Positions 8,322 to 17,780 of a stretch of DNA of 64,000 bases are shown here, piece after piece. This DNA comes from Bacteroidota bacterium (GTDB lineage Bacteria; Bacteroidota; Bacteroidia; Cytophagales; Cyclobacteriaceae), in assembly GCA_018266055.1 (NCBI GenBank), contig JAFDYT010000019.1:1-64000 (forward strand). The letters run 5' to 3'. Position numbers and translations under genes: made by a program. How positions within the stretch are numbered: the first letter of the stretch is position 1; each line of letters begins with the position of its first letter. Under the pieces are notes generated by a model. The model saw only the letters and a program-made list of their open reading frames with translations, was not told the origin of the DNA and did not search any database.

Positions 8322-10487
8322 TTATAAGTTTGGAAGTTGGTTGACAGATTTATTTTTAGAGATGGTGATGAAGATGCCGAAGAAAAGAAAGTGTTGTGCG
8401 GGTTGTTGCACAGCCCTGCGTGCATAGACGCCGTCGCTGCCGGGCGTAGCGTTGTATTGATAGCCGAAGATATTATTATGACTCAACAGGTTCGTAGCAG
8501 AAACATACACGATCAGCCAGTTCTTGGGCAGGTAACTGATGTTCGCACTCAGATCCTGATACGAAGGTGTCTTGTCGGTTTGGAATGACGGTGAGTTGGG
8601 ATTGAAGTAGGTGCGCGGACTGCTGTACGAATAGGTTATGCCGACTTGTGATTTCAATGGCGTGATGAAGTGCTTGTACACGAATGAGAAATTGTGCGTA
8701 GAAGCAAACGTGGGCACGGCGCTGACAGGATAGTTGAGGTAGTCACGCTTGGTGTCTAGGTATGAATACGAAATCCAGTAGTCCACATTGCGCAAGGTTT
8801 GGTTGTCTCTCCAGAATACTTCCACGCCTTTGGCGTAGCCGCTGCCGTTGTTGTTGAACAGCGTATCAAGGCCCTGGTATTGAAACTTCACGAGATCGTT
8901 GTATTTCTTGTAGTAGGTTTCGATGCGGAAGGTGCGGTTGTTGTTGATGAACTGATAGTTCAGGATGAAGTGTTCGGCTTTCTCTGACTTCAGCATGTTG
9001 TTTTCACTCACATAGGGATTCTTCGCCGACTGCCGGAACTGTCCGTATGCAAAAGAGAACTGTCCTTTGTCTTTGGGTTTGAAGGCAATGGAAAGGCGAG
9101 GGTCAACTCCCGTCTGTTGGTTAAGGCTGTTGTATTCCGCTCGAAGCCCGGCGCGTGCCACCAGATGATTGCTCGCGTAGGCTTCTGCTTCGGCAAAGGT
9201 GGACGTGATGGTTTCGGTGAAGGACCGTGACCGCGTAAGGTTTGCTTCCCCATCGAAGATGGAGGTGATGTAGTTTCGGGATAGCAATTCGCCGCCCACT
9301 TTCAACTCTACTTTGTCGCTCACAGAGTTTTCGAATACTACTTTGGTGTGAGTGCCTTCTTCTTTCTCGCCGCGAGGACTGCCGTCGAGCTTCAATGCGT
9401 TTTGATTGTAGTTGTACGAGAAGCCGCCGCGCACCGACCACTTGTCGTTGAGCGATTGCTTGAGCGACGCGTTGCCGTAACGATAATCGTTGGTTAAGTC
9501 AAAGAGTTGCTTCATCGAAGGGTCGGCAATACCATGATTATAAAGCGCGAAGTTGGAATGGTTGAAGTTGCCGAAGAATTTGAACAACCCGTCTTTGCCC
9601 ACTTGCTGACGGTAAGCAGTACTTCCTTCAATCGATACGGGAGGTGCCGTCCAGTCCACACGCTGATTGATCACATGAAAGTAAGGGGTGATGTTGGTGT
9701 ACTGCACTTTTCCTGTCCACGATGCTTTGTCCCACACGTGGGTGTGCGCCACATCGCCGCCGACGGAAAGAAACCCGATGTCTGTCTGGTTCATTTCTGC
9801 TTTGTCTTTGGAGTTTAGGATCAGCGCCGACGACAAAGCCTGTCCGTACTCTGCCGAGTAGCCGCCCGTGCTGAAGCTTGTGCCTTTGAACATGAAGGGC
9901 AGGAACCTTCCGCGCGACGGCGTGTTGGGCGCTGCCGTTCCGTAGGCATTGAGTACGGCTACACCGTCAATGAATGTTCGCGTTTCGTTGCTGTCACCAC
10001 CGCGCACAAACAGCCGCCCGCTTTCGCCAACTTTCTGGGTGCCGGGTAATGTGTTGAGTGCTCCGGCGATGTCGGCGGTGGCGCCTGCGGTTGTGGCTAT
10101 GTCCACGGCTTTTAAAATCGTGCGTCGCTTTTCGTCACCGGCGGTAAACGATCCGGCCGAGATCACGACCGCTTCCAGCACATTGATTTCTTCTTTCAAT
10201 TGCACAGCAAGTTCAATCGCCTTCCCGTCAAGGTGTACTGCCTCTTCGTGTGTTTTATATCCCACGGAAGTGATGACAATAAAACGATCGCCTTTCTCGT
10301 CGGAGGTGAAGGTGAAGGAGCCGTTGGCATCGCTGCTGGCGCCGTCGTACGAATCTTTGATTACGATGTTGGCGCCGGGCAGTGGTTCACCTTTCTGGTC
10401 TTTCACAATGCCGCTGATTTTGGTTTGCCCGAAGGCGACGGTGACGAGGACTAAAAGAAGGGGAGTGAGGGAGTAGCGTTGTTTCAT
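8322..10487 (-). CDS. TonB-dependent outer-membrane receptor
   Basis: 721 residues from the ATG at 10487; an in-frame GTG at 10514 exists but the ATG gives a proper signal peptide (MKQRYSLTPLLLVLVTVAFG). A carboxypeptidase-regulatory-like domain follows (KISGIVKDQKGEPLPGANI ... SVGYKTHEE), then a plug (ALNTLPGTQKVGESGRLFVR, then GGDSNETRTFIDG) and a barrel with many alternating aromatic strands. The last strand motif HFLFFGIFITI is followed by a short polar tail, unlike the usual terminal Phe. It heads a four-gene operon (TPR-like protein, kinase, regulator). Substrate unknown; no SusD partner. The two-component pair may control this receptor in response to its ligand. Confidence 0.9.
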   Translation of the reverse strand: MKQRYSLTPLLLVLVTVAFGQTKISGIVKDQKGEPLPGANIVIKDSYDGASSDANGSFTFTSDEKGDRFIVITSVGYKTHEEAVHLDGKAIELAVQLKEEINVLEAVVISAGSFTAGDEKRRTILKAVDIATTAGATADIAGALNTLPGTQKVGESGRLFVRGGDSNETRTFIDGVAVLNAYGTAAPNTPSRGRFLPFMFKGTSFSTGGYSAEYGQALSSALILNSKDKAEMNQTDIGFLSVGGDVAHTHVWDKASWTGKVQYTNITPYFHVINQRVDWTAPPVSIEGSTAYRQQVGKDGLFKFFGNFNHSNFALYNHGIADPSMKQLFDLTNDYRYGNASLKQSLNDKWSVRGGFSYNYNQNALKLDGSPRGEKEEGTHTKVVFENSVSDKVELKVGGELLSRNYITSIFDGEANLTRSRSFTETITSTFAEAEAYASNHLVARAGLRAEYNSLNQQTGVDPRLSIAFKPKDKGQFSFAYGQFRQSAKNPYVSENNMLKSEKAEHFILNYQFINNNRTFRIETYYKKYNDLVKFQYQGLDTLFNNNGSGYAKGVEVFWRDNQTLRNVDYWISYSYLDTKRDYLNYPVSAVPTFASTHNFSFVYKHFITPLKSQVGITYSYSSPRTYFNPNSPSFQTDKTPSYQDLSANISYLPKNWLIVYVSATNLLSHNNIFGYQYNATPGSDGVYARRAVQQPAQHFLFFGIFITISKNKSVNQLPNL

Positions 10488-10652
10488 GCTCCAAAAGTGC
10501 AGCCTGCCGTTCACCTTTATAAATCAATGCTACCGAATTGTAGATCGCGGCGGAAGAGTTGTAGGTTTTGCGCGATTGAAGGCAGGTGCGACGCCCGGGA
10601 GTAGAAAAAAAAGGCTTCCTCTATACTTACTACTTCAAAAAAACGCGCAGTC

Positions 10653-10697
10653 TGTAACTCAGGTCACAGTACTAAAAAAGCGGCCAGGCTAATTTTG
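10653..10697 (+). promoter_or_regulatory. CRP/FNR-type dyad and -7 box before the CZB gene
   Basis: The dyad TGTAACTCAGGTCACA (10653-10668) matches the CRP consensus TGTGA-N6-TCACA with one mismatch. A Bacteroidota -7 box TAATTTTG lies at 10690-10697, 29.5 bp from the dyad centre. That puts the dyad centre near -42, the position of a class II activator site. The same arrangement with the same spacing occurs at 11578-11622. Confidence 0.65.
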
Positions 10698-10713
10698 AGG
10701 ACACTTTGTATTT

Positions 10714-11106
10714 ATGCACAATCCTATCGACTTCTCTCAGGCACGATTCAAGCATTTAAACTGGAAGTTCCGAATCCGGAATTTTCTTGACGGTAAGGAG
10801 CTTTTGACTAAAGAGCAGGCGGTTTCGCATCAGCACTGCGATCTGGGAAAATGGTATTACGCTGACGGCAAGGCGAAATATGGATACTTGCAGGAAATGA
10901 AGGATTTTGAGCTTGAACATAAGGCCCTTCATGATACTGTGAAAGAGATTATTCAACTCAAGGAGTCTGGAAGAAATGTGGAGTCGGAATTGAAATATAA
11001 AGAGATACTAAAAGCAAGCGACACGATTGTCCGATTGCTAAACGACGCTGAGCTTAAAATCAACATGAGTGCTGATTTATCAAAAGGAAAACTATTTATC
11101 AACTAA
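10714..11106 (+). CDS. CZB (chemoreceptor zinc-binding) domain protein
   Basis: 130 residues, nearly all one CZB domain. The four expected zinc ligands are visible: His14 in HLNW, Cys42 in HCDLGKWY, and His69 and His73 in HKALH. CZB domains bind zinc and in other proteins sense zinc or hypochlorite; here it is free-standing and soluble, not fused to a receptor. It starts a short unit with the DUF983 gene 7 bp downstream, preceded by a CRP/FNR-like promoter, so a role under low oxygen, redox or nitrosative conditions is plausible but inferred. Confidence 0.9.
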   Translation: MHNPIDFSQARFKHLNWKFRIRNFLDGKELLTKEQAVSHQHCDLGKWYYADGKAKYGYLQEMKDFELEHKALHDTVKEIIQLKESGRNVESELKYKEILKASDTIVRLLNDAELKINMSADLSKGKLFIN

Positions 11107-11113
11107 CCCCTAT

Positions 11114-11497
11114 ATGATTACTAAAGGAAACCGCCTGTACAGTATTTTTACTCACACGTGTCCTCGTTGCCATAGTGATAACTTGTTCAAGTCAGCGCCT
11201 TATCGGTTAAGGCATTTTATGGATATGCATGAGGCTTGCGGAAAGTGCGGCCAGCGCTATCACCTTGAACCTTCGTTTTACTCCGGGGCTATGTATGTAA
11301 GCCACGCACTTCAGGTAGCTTTATTGACGAGTGTGTATGTGGCGCTGCGTGTTCTTTTTAATCCGGAAAGTGAGAATGTGTACATCATCACCACCATCGC
11401 TTCGGCCGTAGTGTTGTTGCCGGTTAACCTTCGTTTATCCCGAAGCATTTATATCAATTTCTTCGTCTCTTATAATAAGGAGTACGATGTTCAATAA
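11114..11497 (+). CDS. DUF983 family membrane protein
   Basis: 127 residues from the ATG at 11114. An earlier in-frame ATG at 11069 lies inside the CZB gene and is less likely. Two CxxC pairs (Cys16-Cys19 and Cys42-Cys45) form a zinc-ribbon-like head, followed by two membrane helices (ALQVALLTSVYVALRVLF and VYIITTIASAVVLLPVNL). This is the DUF983 pattern. The family often occurs near respiratory genes, but its function is unknown. It is probably co-expressed with the CZB protein from the CRP/FNR-type promoter at 10653. Confidence 0.88.
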   Translation: MITKGNRLYSIFTHTCPRCHSDNLFKSAPYRLRHFMDMHEACGKCGQRYHLEPSFYSGAMYVSHALQVALLTSVYVALRVLFNPESENVYIITTIASAVVLLPVNLRLSRSIYINFFVSYNKEYDVQ

Positions 11498-11577
11498 TGA
11501 TGATCTAAAATCCTTCATCTCCATCATTTTCAGAAAGACATTCGTCCAATAAAAAAATCTTGGCTATGGAGCCGGAG

Positions 11578-11622
11578 TGTGATCCAGGTTACAGAGGAGC
11601 GAATGTGCTGTCTATATTTTTG
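11578..11622 (+). promoter_or_regulatory. CRP/FNR-type dyad and -7 box before the efflux operon
   Basis: The dyad TGTGATCCAGGTTACA (11578-11593) fits TGTGA-N6-TCACA with one mismatch and shares the core CAGGTYACA with the site at 10653. The -7 box TATTTTTG lies at 11615-11622, again 29.5 bp from the dyad centre. The tolC-type start codon is at 11641. Confidence 0.65.
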
Positions 11623-11640
11623 CGACCTAAATTATTTTAA

Positions 11641-12957
11641 ATGAAGAATAAATTAATCTGGCTGGTGGGTTTTTTCCTGATCACGATTACCAGTTCAGCC
11701 CAGGATACCTTATTACTTAAATTACCCGATGCCATTGAGGCTGCGCAAAAGAATAACCCTGAAATACGATTAGCCTCGTTGGAACAGGAAAAGGCTTCTG
11801 CAAAGTTTAGTCAAACCAACGCCTTGTTTCTTCCTCAGGTTAATCTGAGCTATACGGCAATGTCCACCAATAATCCTTTGAATGCATTTGGATTTAAGTT
11901 GCAGCAACAGTCAGTCACGGCCGCCGATTTTAATCCCTCGCTATTAAACAGTCCGGGTGCCAACCAAAACTATATGACGAAGGCGGAGATGAATCAGCCA
12001 TTGGTAAACCTAGACATGATTTATATGCGTAAAGCTGCAGGCCAGCAGCTGGAGGTGTATGCCTACCAGACCAAGCGCACTAAGCAATACCTAGCCTTTG
12101 AAGTTCAAAAAGCTTATGCCATGCTTCAGTTGTCTTACCAGGCGGTGGCTGTGTTGACGGAAGCTCGTCAAACAGTGAACTCTATTTATGACGCTACGAA
12201 AAATCGTTTTGAGAAAGGGTTTCTCCAAAAGTCAGATGTGCTTGCCGTACAGGTTCAGGTCTCGACAGTAGAAAGCCAATTGGCTGAAGCCAACAGCAAT
12301 GTGCGAAATGCTTCGGATTATTTGAGCTTATTGATGGGATCCAAAGACAAACCACTTTATAAAGCAGAACCTGTTGTGGCAGCAGCACAAGAGCAGGAGT
12401 TTGAGAAACAGATCCCGGAAGATCGCGCCGATTTTAAAGCCATGCAGTCAGCCTTGATGGCGCAGACAACGATGATTCGATCAGGCAAGATGTTTTACCT
12501 GCCGAAACTAAATGCATTTGGTAATTATATGTTCAATGATAAGCAGGCTTTCGGTTTCGGATCGAATGCGTATCTGGTGGGCGCTCAGTTTTCATGGAAT
12601 GTATTTTCCGGTACGGCTCAACATTATAAAATCGCGGAGCAAAAAATAGAACATTCTAAAACCGAGCTTCAGTTGGATTATCAGAAACAGCAGAGTCAAC
12701 TCGAGTTGAGCAAAGCGCTTCGCCAACTGCGCGATGCAGAGTTTACTCTTCAGCAACACGAGGTATCGGTAAGCCAGGCTGCTGAAGTTTTGCGAATCGT
12801 TCGAAATCGCTTTGAGTTGGGATTAGTATCCACCAACGATGTGTTGCAATCACAAACCACGCTCTCCACACAGAAACTTCGTCAGTCGGAGACGCTCTTC
12901 AAACGCCAGACTATCCTGGCATACCTTCAATTTTTAACATCCACTTCTGAACAATAA
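11641..12957 (+). CDS. TolC-family outer-membrane efflux protein
   Basis: 438 residues with a signal peptide (MKNKLIWLVGFFLITITSSA). The mature chain shows the internal duplication of TolC-like proteins: two long helical pairs (IEAAQKNNPEIRLASLEQEK and its counterpart LRQLRDAEFTLQQHEVSVSQ) and beta segments that form the outer-membrane barrel. It provides the exit duct for the RND pump encoded next. The adaptor gene starts 3 bp after its stop. The operon begins here, with a CRP/FNR-like promoter 48-63 bp upstream of the start codon. Confidence 0.92.
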   Translation: MKNKLIWLVGFFLITITSSAQDTLLLKLPDAIEAAQKNNPEIRLASLEQEKASAKFSQTNALFLPQVNLSYTAMSTNNPLNAFGFKLQQQSVTAADFNPSLLNSPGANQNYMTKAEMNQPLVNLDMIYMRKAAGQQLEVYAYQTKRTKQYLAFEVQKAYAMLQLSYQAVAVLTEARQTVNSIYDATKNRFEKGFLQKSDVLAVQVQVSTVESQLAEANSNVRNASDYLSLLMGSKDKPLYKAEPVVAAAQEQEFEKQIPEDRADFKAMQSALMAQTTMIRSGKMFYLPKLNAFGNYMFNDKQAFGFGSNAYLVGAQFSWNVFSGTAQHYKIAEQKIEHSKTELQLDYQKQQSQLELSKALRQLRDAEFTLQQHEVSVSQAAEVLRIVRNRFELGLVSTNDVLQSQTTLSTQKLRQSETLFKRQTILAYLQFLTSTSEQ

Positions 12958-12960
12958 ACG

Positions 12961-14058
12961 ATGAACATCATGAGCCTTACACTGAACCGATCGTTGGGAA
13001 TACTATTATCTATAGCTTCCGTGACATTGACGCACTGCTCCGGAGATAAGAAAGAGAGTGAAAGTAAAAAAGAGAACCCTATTTTGGTTTACGAGGGAAC
13101 GCCTTCGCAACAAGCGGCGGTGCAAATTAGCGTCAGCGGTCAGATTGAATCCAAAGAAACGGCGGCCATCAGCACGCGCATCATGGGCTTTGTGTCCAGC
13201 GTGAAAGTAAAGCCTGGCGACCATGTTCAACGTGGACAATTGCTGATCAGCATTAGCAATGGAGATATCCTGGCGAAGCGTGCGCAGGCGCAGGCGATGG
13301 TATCAGAAGCCGAAGCTGCCCTCAACGATGCGCAGAAAGACTACGAACGCTATGAAGAGTTGTACAAAAAGCAGAGCGCCTCTGCCAAAGAGCTTGAAAA
13401 TGCTACGTTGCGATACACGTCAGTAAAAGCTAAGGCCGAGGCTGCCCGTCAGATGAAAAATGAAGCCGACGCAATGCTTGCCTATACCAATCTGGTGGCG
13501 CCTTTTTCGGGCGTGGTTACACAGAAAAATATTGATGAAGGAAGCATCGCCAATCCGGGGATGCCATTGCTTATGCTCGCCGAAGACGGCGACTATCACG
13601 TTCGCGCCGCGGTGTCAGAAGGCGATATTGGTAAGCTTGCCCTCGGAACGAGTGCAACAGTGACGGTAAAATCCACAGGCAAATCATTCGCCGGAAAGGT
13701 TTCTGAAATCAGTCCATCGTCACAGTTTACCGGTGGGCAGTTTCAGATCAAGGTCACTGTGCCTGCGGAAGAAAAGCCGGGCCTGTTTACAGGAATGGTG
13801 GTCAATCTCCGCATCGCGTCGGAAAACAAAGGGGAAGACCAAAGCTCCTGGGTTCCGGCGTCAGCGATTGTTTACAAAGACCAGTTGACCGGACTTTATA
13901 CGATCGGGGAAAATCAGACGGCGCAGTTGCGATGGGTAAAAGTAGGGAAGAAGCAAGTCGATCGGGTAGAGATCCTTTCGGGAATAAGCGCGGCCGAAAA
14001 ATTTATTCTCAGAAGTGAGGGTAAGCTGTTTAGCGGGGCGAGCGTAGTGGTGAAATAA
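12961..14058 (+). CDS. RND efflux periplasmic adaptor (membrane fusion protein)
   Basis: 365 residues. The N-terminus carries a hydrophobic segment ending near Cys26 (TLTHCSGD), a lipobox-like site although -1 is His. Next come the lipoyl/barrel-sandwich halves (AAISTRIMGFVSSVKVKPGD with VQRGQLL, and LVAPFSGVVTQKNIDEGSI) around a helical hairpin (~95-165, rich in Ala, Glu and Lys), then beta-barrel and membrane-proximal domains to the C-terminus. It bridges the inner-membrane pump and the TolC-type duct. Spacing to neighbours is 3 bp and 27 bp. Confidence 0.93.
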   Translation: MNIMSLTLNRSLGILLSIASVTLTHCSGDKKESESKKENPILVYEGTPSQQAAVQISVSGQIESKETAAISTRIMGFVSSVKVKPGDHVQRGQLLISISNGDILAKRAQAQAMVSEAEAALNDAQKDYERYEELYKKQSASAKELENATLRYTSVKAKAEAARQMKNEADAMLAYTNLVAPFSGVVTQKNIDEGSIANPGMPLLMLAEDGDYHVRAAVSEGDIGKLALGTSATVTVKSTGKSFAGKVSEISPSSQFTGGQFQIKVTVPAEEKPGLFTGMVVNLRIASENKGEDQSSWVPASAIVYKDQLTGLYTIGENQTAQLRWVKVGKKQVDRVEILSGISAAEKFILRSEGKLFSGASVVVK

Positions 14059-14085
14059 TCAATTGTTTCTTAAGAGTTAAAACAC

Positions 14086-17000
14086 ATGAAAGAAGGTTTA
14101 TCCGGAAATATTGCAAAAGCATTTCTACAGTCGAAGCTGACGATCTTACTGATGATCGCGTTCCTCCTGATCGGAGGCTACAGCACGATGCTGATCCCCA
14201 GAGAAGAAGAGCCGCAGATCGACGTGCCTATGGCCGACATTTTTCTTCGCTATCCGGGCGCTTCGCCAAAAGAAGTAGAAGCCCGTGTAGCTAAACCACT
14301 GGAGAAAATAATCTCCAACGTGAAAGGAGTGGAGTATGTGTATTCCACTTCCATGAAAGGTCAGGCGATGGTGATTGTTCAATTCTACGTCGGCGAAGAC
14401 GTGGAGCGTTCGCTCGTGAAATTGTACAACGAGTTGATGAAGAACATGGACAAGGTGCCTGCCGGTGTGTCAATGCCGTTGGTAAAAACAAGGGCTATCG
14501 ACGACGTGCCCGTACTCGGATTAACCTTATGGAGTGAGAAATACAACGACTATGACCTTAAACAACTTGGTCAGGTCATGACCAACGAGATTAAGAAAAT
14601 ACCGGACGTTGCTGCCGTGTCGTTGATTGGGGGAAGAAGCCGTCAGGTAAACGTGGTGCTGGATAAAGACAAGATGGCCCAAAGCCATGTTGATTTTTTG
14701 TCTATTGCCAGACAGATTCAGGCCAATGATGCGCAACTGCAGTCGGGGCATTTGGTGCGAACAGATACGGCCTTCTCGGTGGACACCGGAATCTTTTTGA
14801 AAGACAGTGAGGAAGTAGGGAACCTGATTGTAGGGGTGAATCAGGGACAGCCCGTGTATTTAAAGCAGGTGGCGTCTGTGGAAGAAGGAGCGGAGAGACC
14901 CTCTCAATATGTTTTCTTTGGGTATGGTCGCCATGATCTAGCGGCGGCCGCTACCTACCCGTCTGAATATCCGGCCGTAACTTTGTCGATTGCGAAAAAG
15001 AAAGGTGCCGATGCCATGAATCTCTCTAGTCGTATTGTGGCTAAGGTTGAGCACCTGAGGAAAGAATTTGTTCCTGCTGATGTTCACATTTCCGAAACAA
15101 GAAATTACGGTGAAACCGCTTCTGAAAAAGTATCAGAGCTATTGCTCCATCTTTTCGTAGCCATCATCGCCGTCACCGGATTTGTGATGCTGGCCATGGG
15201 CTGGCGCGGTGGACTTGTGGTGTTTCTTTCTGTGCCGGTCACCTTCGCGCTCACCTTGTTTAGTTACTATCTTCTTGACTACACCCTCAACCGGATCACA
15301 CTCTTTGCGCTGGTATTTATTACCGGTATTGTGGTTGACGATTCCATCATCATTGCCGAGAACATGCACCGTCATTTTAAGATGAAACGATTGCCTCTTT
15401 TGCAGGCCGCCATCTTCGCCATCAATGAAGTAGGTAATCCAACGATACTAGCCACCTTCACGGTCATTGCCGCTGTATTACCCATGGCGTTTGTGTCTGG
15501 AATGATGGGCCCTTACATGAGCCCCATGCCGATTGGTGCTTCTATTGCCATGATGCTCTCACTCATTGTAGCGCTCACGCTGACGCCTTACCTGGGCTAT
15601 ATCTTCCTTCGTGAAAAGGAAGGGCATGGTGAAAGTACACCACCAACGCTTGAGCAATCTAAAATCTATAAACTTTACAAAGCGTCCATTCATCCCATGC
15701 TCGAAACCCGCTGGAAGCGATGGGCATTTATTATGAGCACCGTCGTGGTGTTGCTCTTCTCCATGTCATTCTTTTACACCAAATGGGTGGCGGTAAAAAT
15801 GCTCCCGTTCGATAATAAGAATGAATTTCAGGTGGTGATCGACATGCCCGAAGGAACTACGCTGGAACGTACGGCGGTTGTGGCTCAGGAAATTGCCCGC
15901 TACTTGGCGAAGCAAGAGTTGATTAAGAACTTTCAGGCACACGTCGGCACGGCCGGACCGATTAGCTTTAATGGTTTGGTGCGTCACTATGATTTGCGTC
16001 GTGGTGAAAATGTAGCCGATATACAGGTGAACCTGGTGGATAAAAAAGACCGCTCCACGCAAAGCCACGAAATCGTAAAGAGCCTTCGGCCTGCAATCCA
16101 AACGATCGCCAGAAAGTACAATGCCAACGTGAAGATGGTAGAGGTGCCACCCGGACCTCCTGTGCTCTCTACCATTGTAGCCGAGATTTACGGACCCGAT
16201 TACGAAGAACAACTCCGGATTGCCAATCAACTGAAACAAATCATCGAAAAGACACAAGGTGTGGTGGACGTCGATTGGATGACCGAAGCGGATCAACCGG
16301 AATATGTGTTCGAGGTAGATAAGGATAAAGCCATGCGCCTGGGTATTGCCCCCGCGCAAATTGTAGCCACCATGAATTCGGCTTTGTCGAACATGCATGC
16401 CGGCGTCATCCACGACCAAAATTCATTCGAGCCTGTTCAGATTGTGCTTCAGTTAAAAGACGAAGAGAAAGGAAGCCTCAACGAACTCAAAGGCCTGAAG
16501 ATGCTCAGCCAGCAAGGCACTATGGTTCCAGTCGGTGACCTGGTGCACATCACCAAAAGCATCGCGGAGAAAAGCATTTACCGAAAGAATCAAAAGCGTG
16601 TGGTGTTTGTGCTGGCCGACTTGGCCGGCGACCTGGAGAGCCCGTCGTATGCCATGATGGATATCGCCGAAAGGCTTGGGGAAATCAAATTACCTCAGGG
16701 GTACAAACTTGAGGAGTCGTACACACACCAGCCTGAGTTTGAAGACGATTACACCCTGAAGTGGGATGGAGAGTGGCAGATTACCTTCGAGGTGTTCCGC
16801 GATCTGGGAATCGCTTTTGCCGTGGTGCTGATCATGATTTATATGCTTATCGTCGGGTGGTTTCAGGATTTCAAAGTGCCGCTCGTGATGCTCGCGGCCA
16901 TTCCTTTATCACTTGTGGGCATTGTCTTTGGCCACTGGATACTCAATGCGTATTTCACTGCCACCTCTATGATCGGGTTTATTGCGTTGGCCGGAGTGAT

Positions 17001-17289
17001 GGTGCGGAATTCTGTGTTGCTCATTGACTTTATTAACATACGCCTTGAAGAAGGAATCCCGTTGAAGCAGGCGATCATTGAAGCGGGCGCCGTGCGCACC
17101 ACACCGATCTTGTTGACTGCCGGTGCCGTAGTACTCGGAGCAGTAATCATTTTGTTCGATCCGATATTCCAGGGACTGGCCATCTCCCTGATGGGAGGAA
17201 CCATCACTTCTACTTTCCTTACGCTGCTGGTAGTTCCGCTTATTTATTTCCGCATGATGCGTGGTAAAGAAGTTAAATCAAACGCTTAA
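14086..17289 (+). CDS. RND-family efflux pump, inner-membrane permease
   Basis: 1067 residues, full length for an AcrB-type transporter. It has TM1 near 12-33, a large periplasmic porter loop, TM2-TM7 from about 350, a second periplasmic loop and TM8-TM12 at the end. TM4 holds the proton-relay acidic pair in FITGIVVDDSIIIAEN, and the second half contains MIGFIALAGVMVRNSVLLIDF. GMMGPYMSPMPIGASIAMM is typical of the family. Substrate (drug, metal or lipid) cannot be assigned; the TM4 motif looks like the HAE rather than the heavy-metal branch. Encoded with its adaptor, duct and a small trailing gene. Confidence 0.93.
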   Translation: MKEGLSGNIAKAFLQSKLTILLMIAFLLIGGYSTMLIPREEEPQIDVPMADIFLRYPGASPKEVEARVAKPLEKIISNVKGVEYVYSTSMKGQAMVIVQFYVGEDVERSLVKLYNELMKNMDKVPAGVSMPLVKTRAIDDVPVLGLTLWSEKYNDYDLKQLGQVMTNEIKKIPDVAAVSLIGGRSRQVNVVLDKDKMAQSHVDFLSIARQIQANDAQLQSGHLVRTDTAFSVDTGIFLKDSEEVGNLIVGVNQGQPVYLKQVASVEEGAERPSQYVFFGYGRHDLAAAATYPSEYPAVTLSIAKKKGADAMNLSSRIVAKVEHLRKEFVPADVHISETRNYGETASEKVSELLLHLFVAIIAVTGFVMLAMGWRGGLVVFLSVPVTFALTLFSYYLLDYTLNRITLFALVFITGIVVDDSIIIAENMHRHFKMKRLPLLQAAIFAINEVGNPTILATFTVIAAVLPMAFVSGMMGPYMSPMPIGASIAMMLSLIVALTLTPYLGYIFLREKEGHGESTPPTLEQSKIYKLYKASIHPMLETRWKRWAFIMSTVVVLLFSMSFFYTKWVAVKMLPFDNKNEFQVVIDMPEGTTLERTAVVAQEIARYLAKQELIKNFQAHVGTAGPISFNGLVRHYDLRRGENVADIQVNLVDKKDRSTQSHEIVKSLRPAIQTIARKYNANVKMVEVPPGPPVLSTIVAEIYGPDYEEQLRIANQLKQIIEKTQGVVDVDWMTEADQPEYVFEVDKDKAMRLGIAPAQIVATMNSALSNMHAGVIHDQNSFEPVQIVLQLKDEEKGSLNELKGLKMLSQQGTMVPVGDLVHITKSIAEKSIYRKNQKRVVFVLADLAGDLESPSYAMMDIAERLGEIKLPQGYKLEESYTHQPEFEDDYTLKWDGEWQITFEVFRDLGIAFAVVLIMIYMLIVGWFQDFKVPLVMLAAIPLSLVGIVFGHWILNAYFTATSMIGFIALAGVMVRNSVLLIDFINIRLEEGIPLKQAIIEAGAVRTTPILLTAGAVVLGAVIILFDPIFQGLAISLMGGTITSTFLTLLVVPLIYFRMMRGKEVKSNA

Positions 17290-17300
17290 TAAATCAAATC

Positions 17301-17612
17301 ATGAAACTGTTGTTAGTAACTTGTTTGAAAGAATATCAAAAGACAGTCGCCGAGATTTTTAATAAGTCCGGGATTGCCGTCTTCAGCGTCACTAAAACTA
17401 TTGGATTCAAAGACCAGCGTCAGCACAATCTGCTCGACGATTGGTTCACCAGCGGCACCGATCAGTTTGATTCTGTCTTTGCCTTTAGTTTCACAGAGGA
17501 AGAAAAGTCGGAGCACGCGCTTGCTCTCGTTAAGGAATACAATTCGAAGCACGATACCGGTTTCCCGATAAGGGCCTTTGTCATTCCGGTAGATAAGTCG
17601 AGTTATAGCTAA
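17301..17612 (+). CDS. Small cytosolic protein trailing the RND operon, PII-like fold suspected
   Basis: 103 residues, 11 bp after the pump gene, so last in the operon. It starts MKLLLVTCLKEYQKTVAEIF, a beta-alpha pattern like PII/DUF3240 ferredoxin-like proteins, and continues with an acidic middle (HNLLDDWFTSGTDQFDSVFA) and a last strand PIRAFVIPV. Small PII-like proteins also follow some metal-efflux RND operons in Proteobacteria, where they may tune the pump. No signal peptide or membrane segment is present. The fold assignment is my inference. Confidence 0.65.
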   Translation: MKLLLVTCLKEYQKTVAEIFNKSGIAVFSVTKTIGFKDQRQHNLLDDWFTSGTDQFDSVFAFSFTEEEKSEHALALVKEYNSKHDTGFPIRAFVIPVDKSSYS

Positions 17613-17780
17613 GCCGATACGCTGACCTTCATCATAGCGGCGGCATTCGCTTTGTCTCGGCAAAGTAAATCGACCGCTGCTACGGTCTATTTCAAGTTCA
17701 AATAAAATCGGTTTTCGCGCTTCGGTTTCACTGCCGATTAATGCTATCTTCGGCGTTGATATTTTAAACCCACACCGACC

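Noticed and set aside
15766-16419. 217-codon minus-strand ORF
   Set aside because: Lies wholly within the RND permease gene, which is full length and well conserved.
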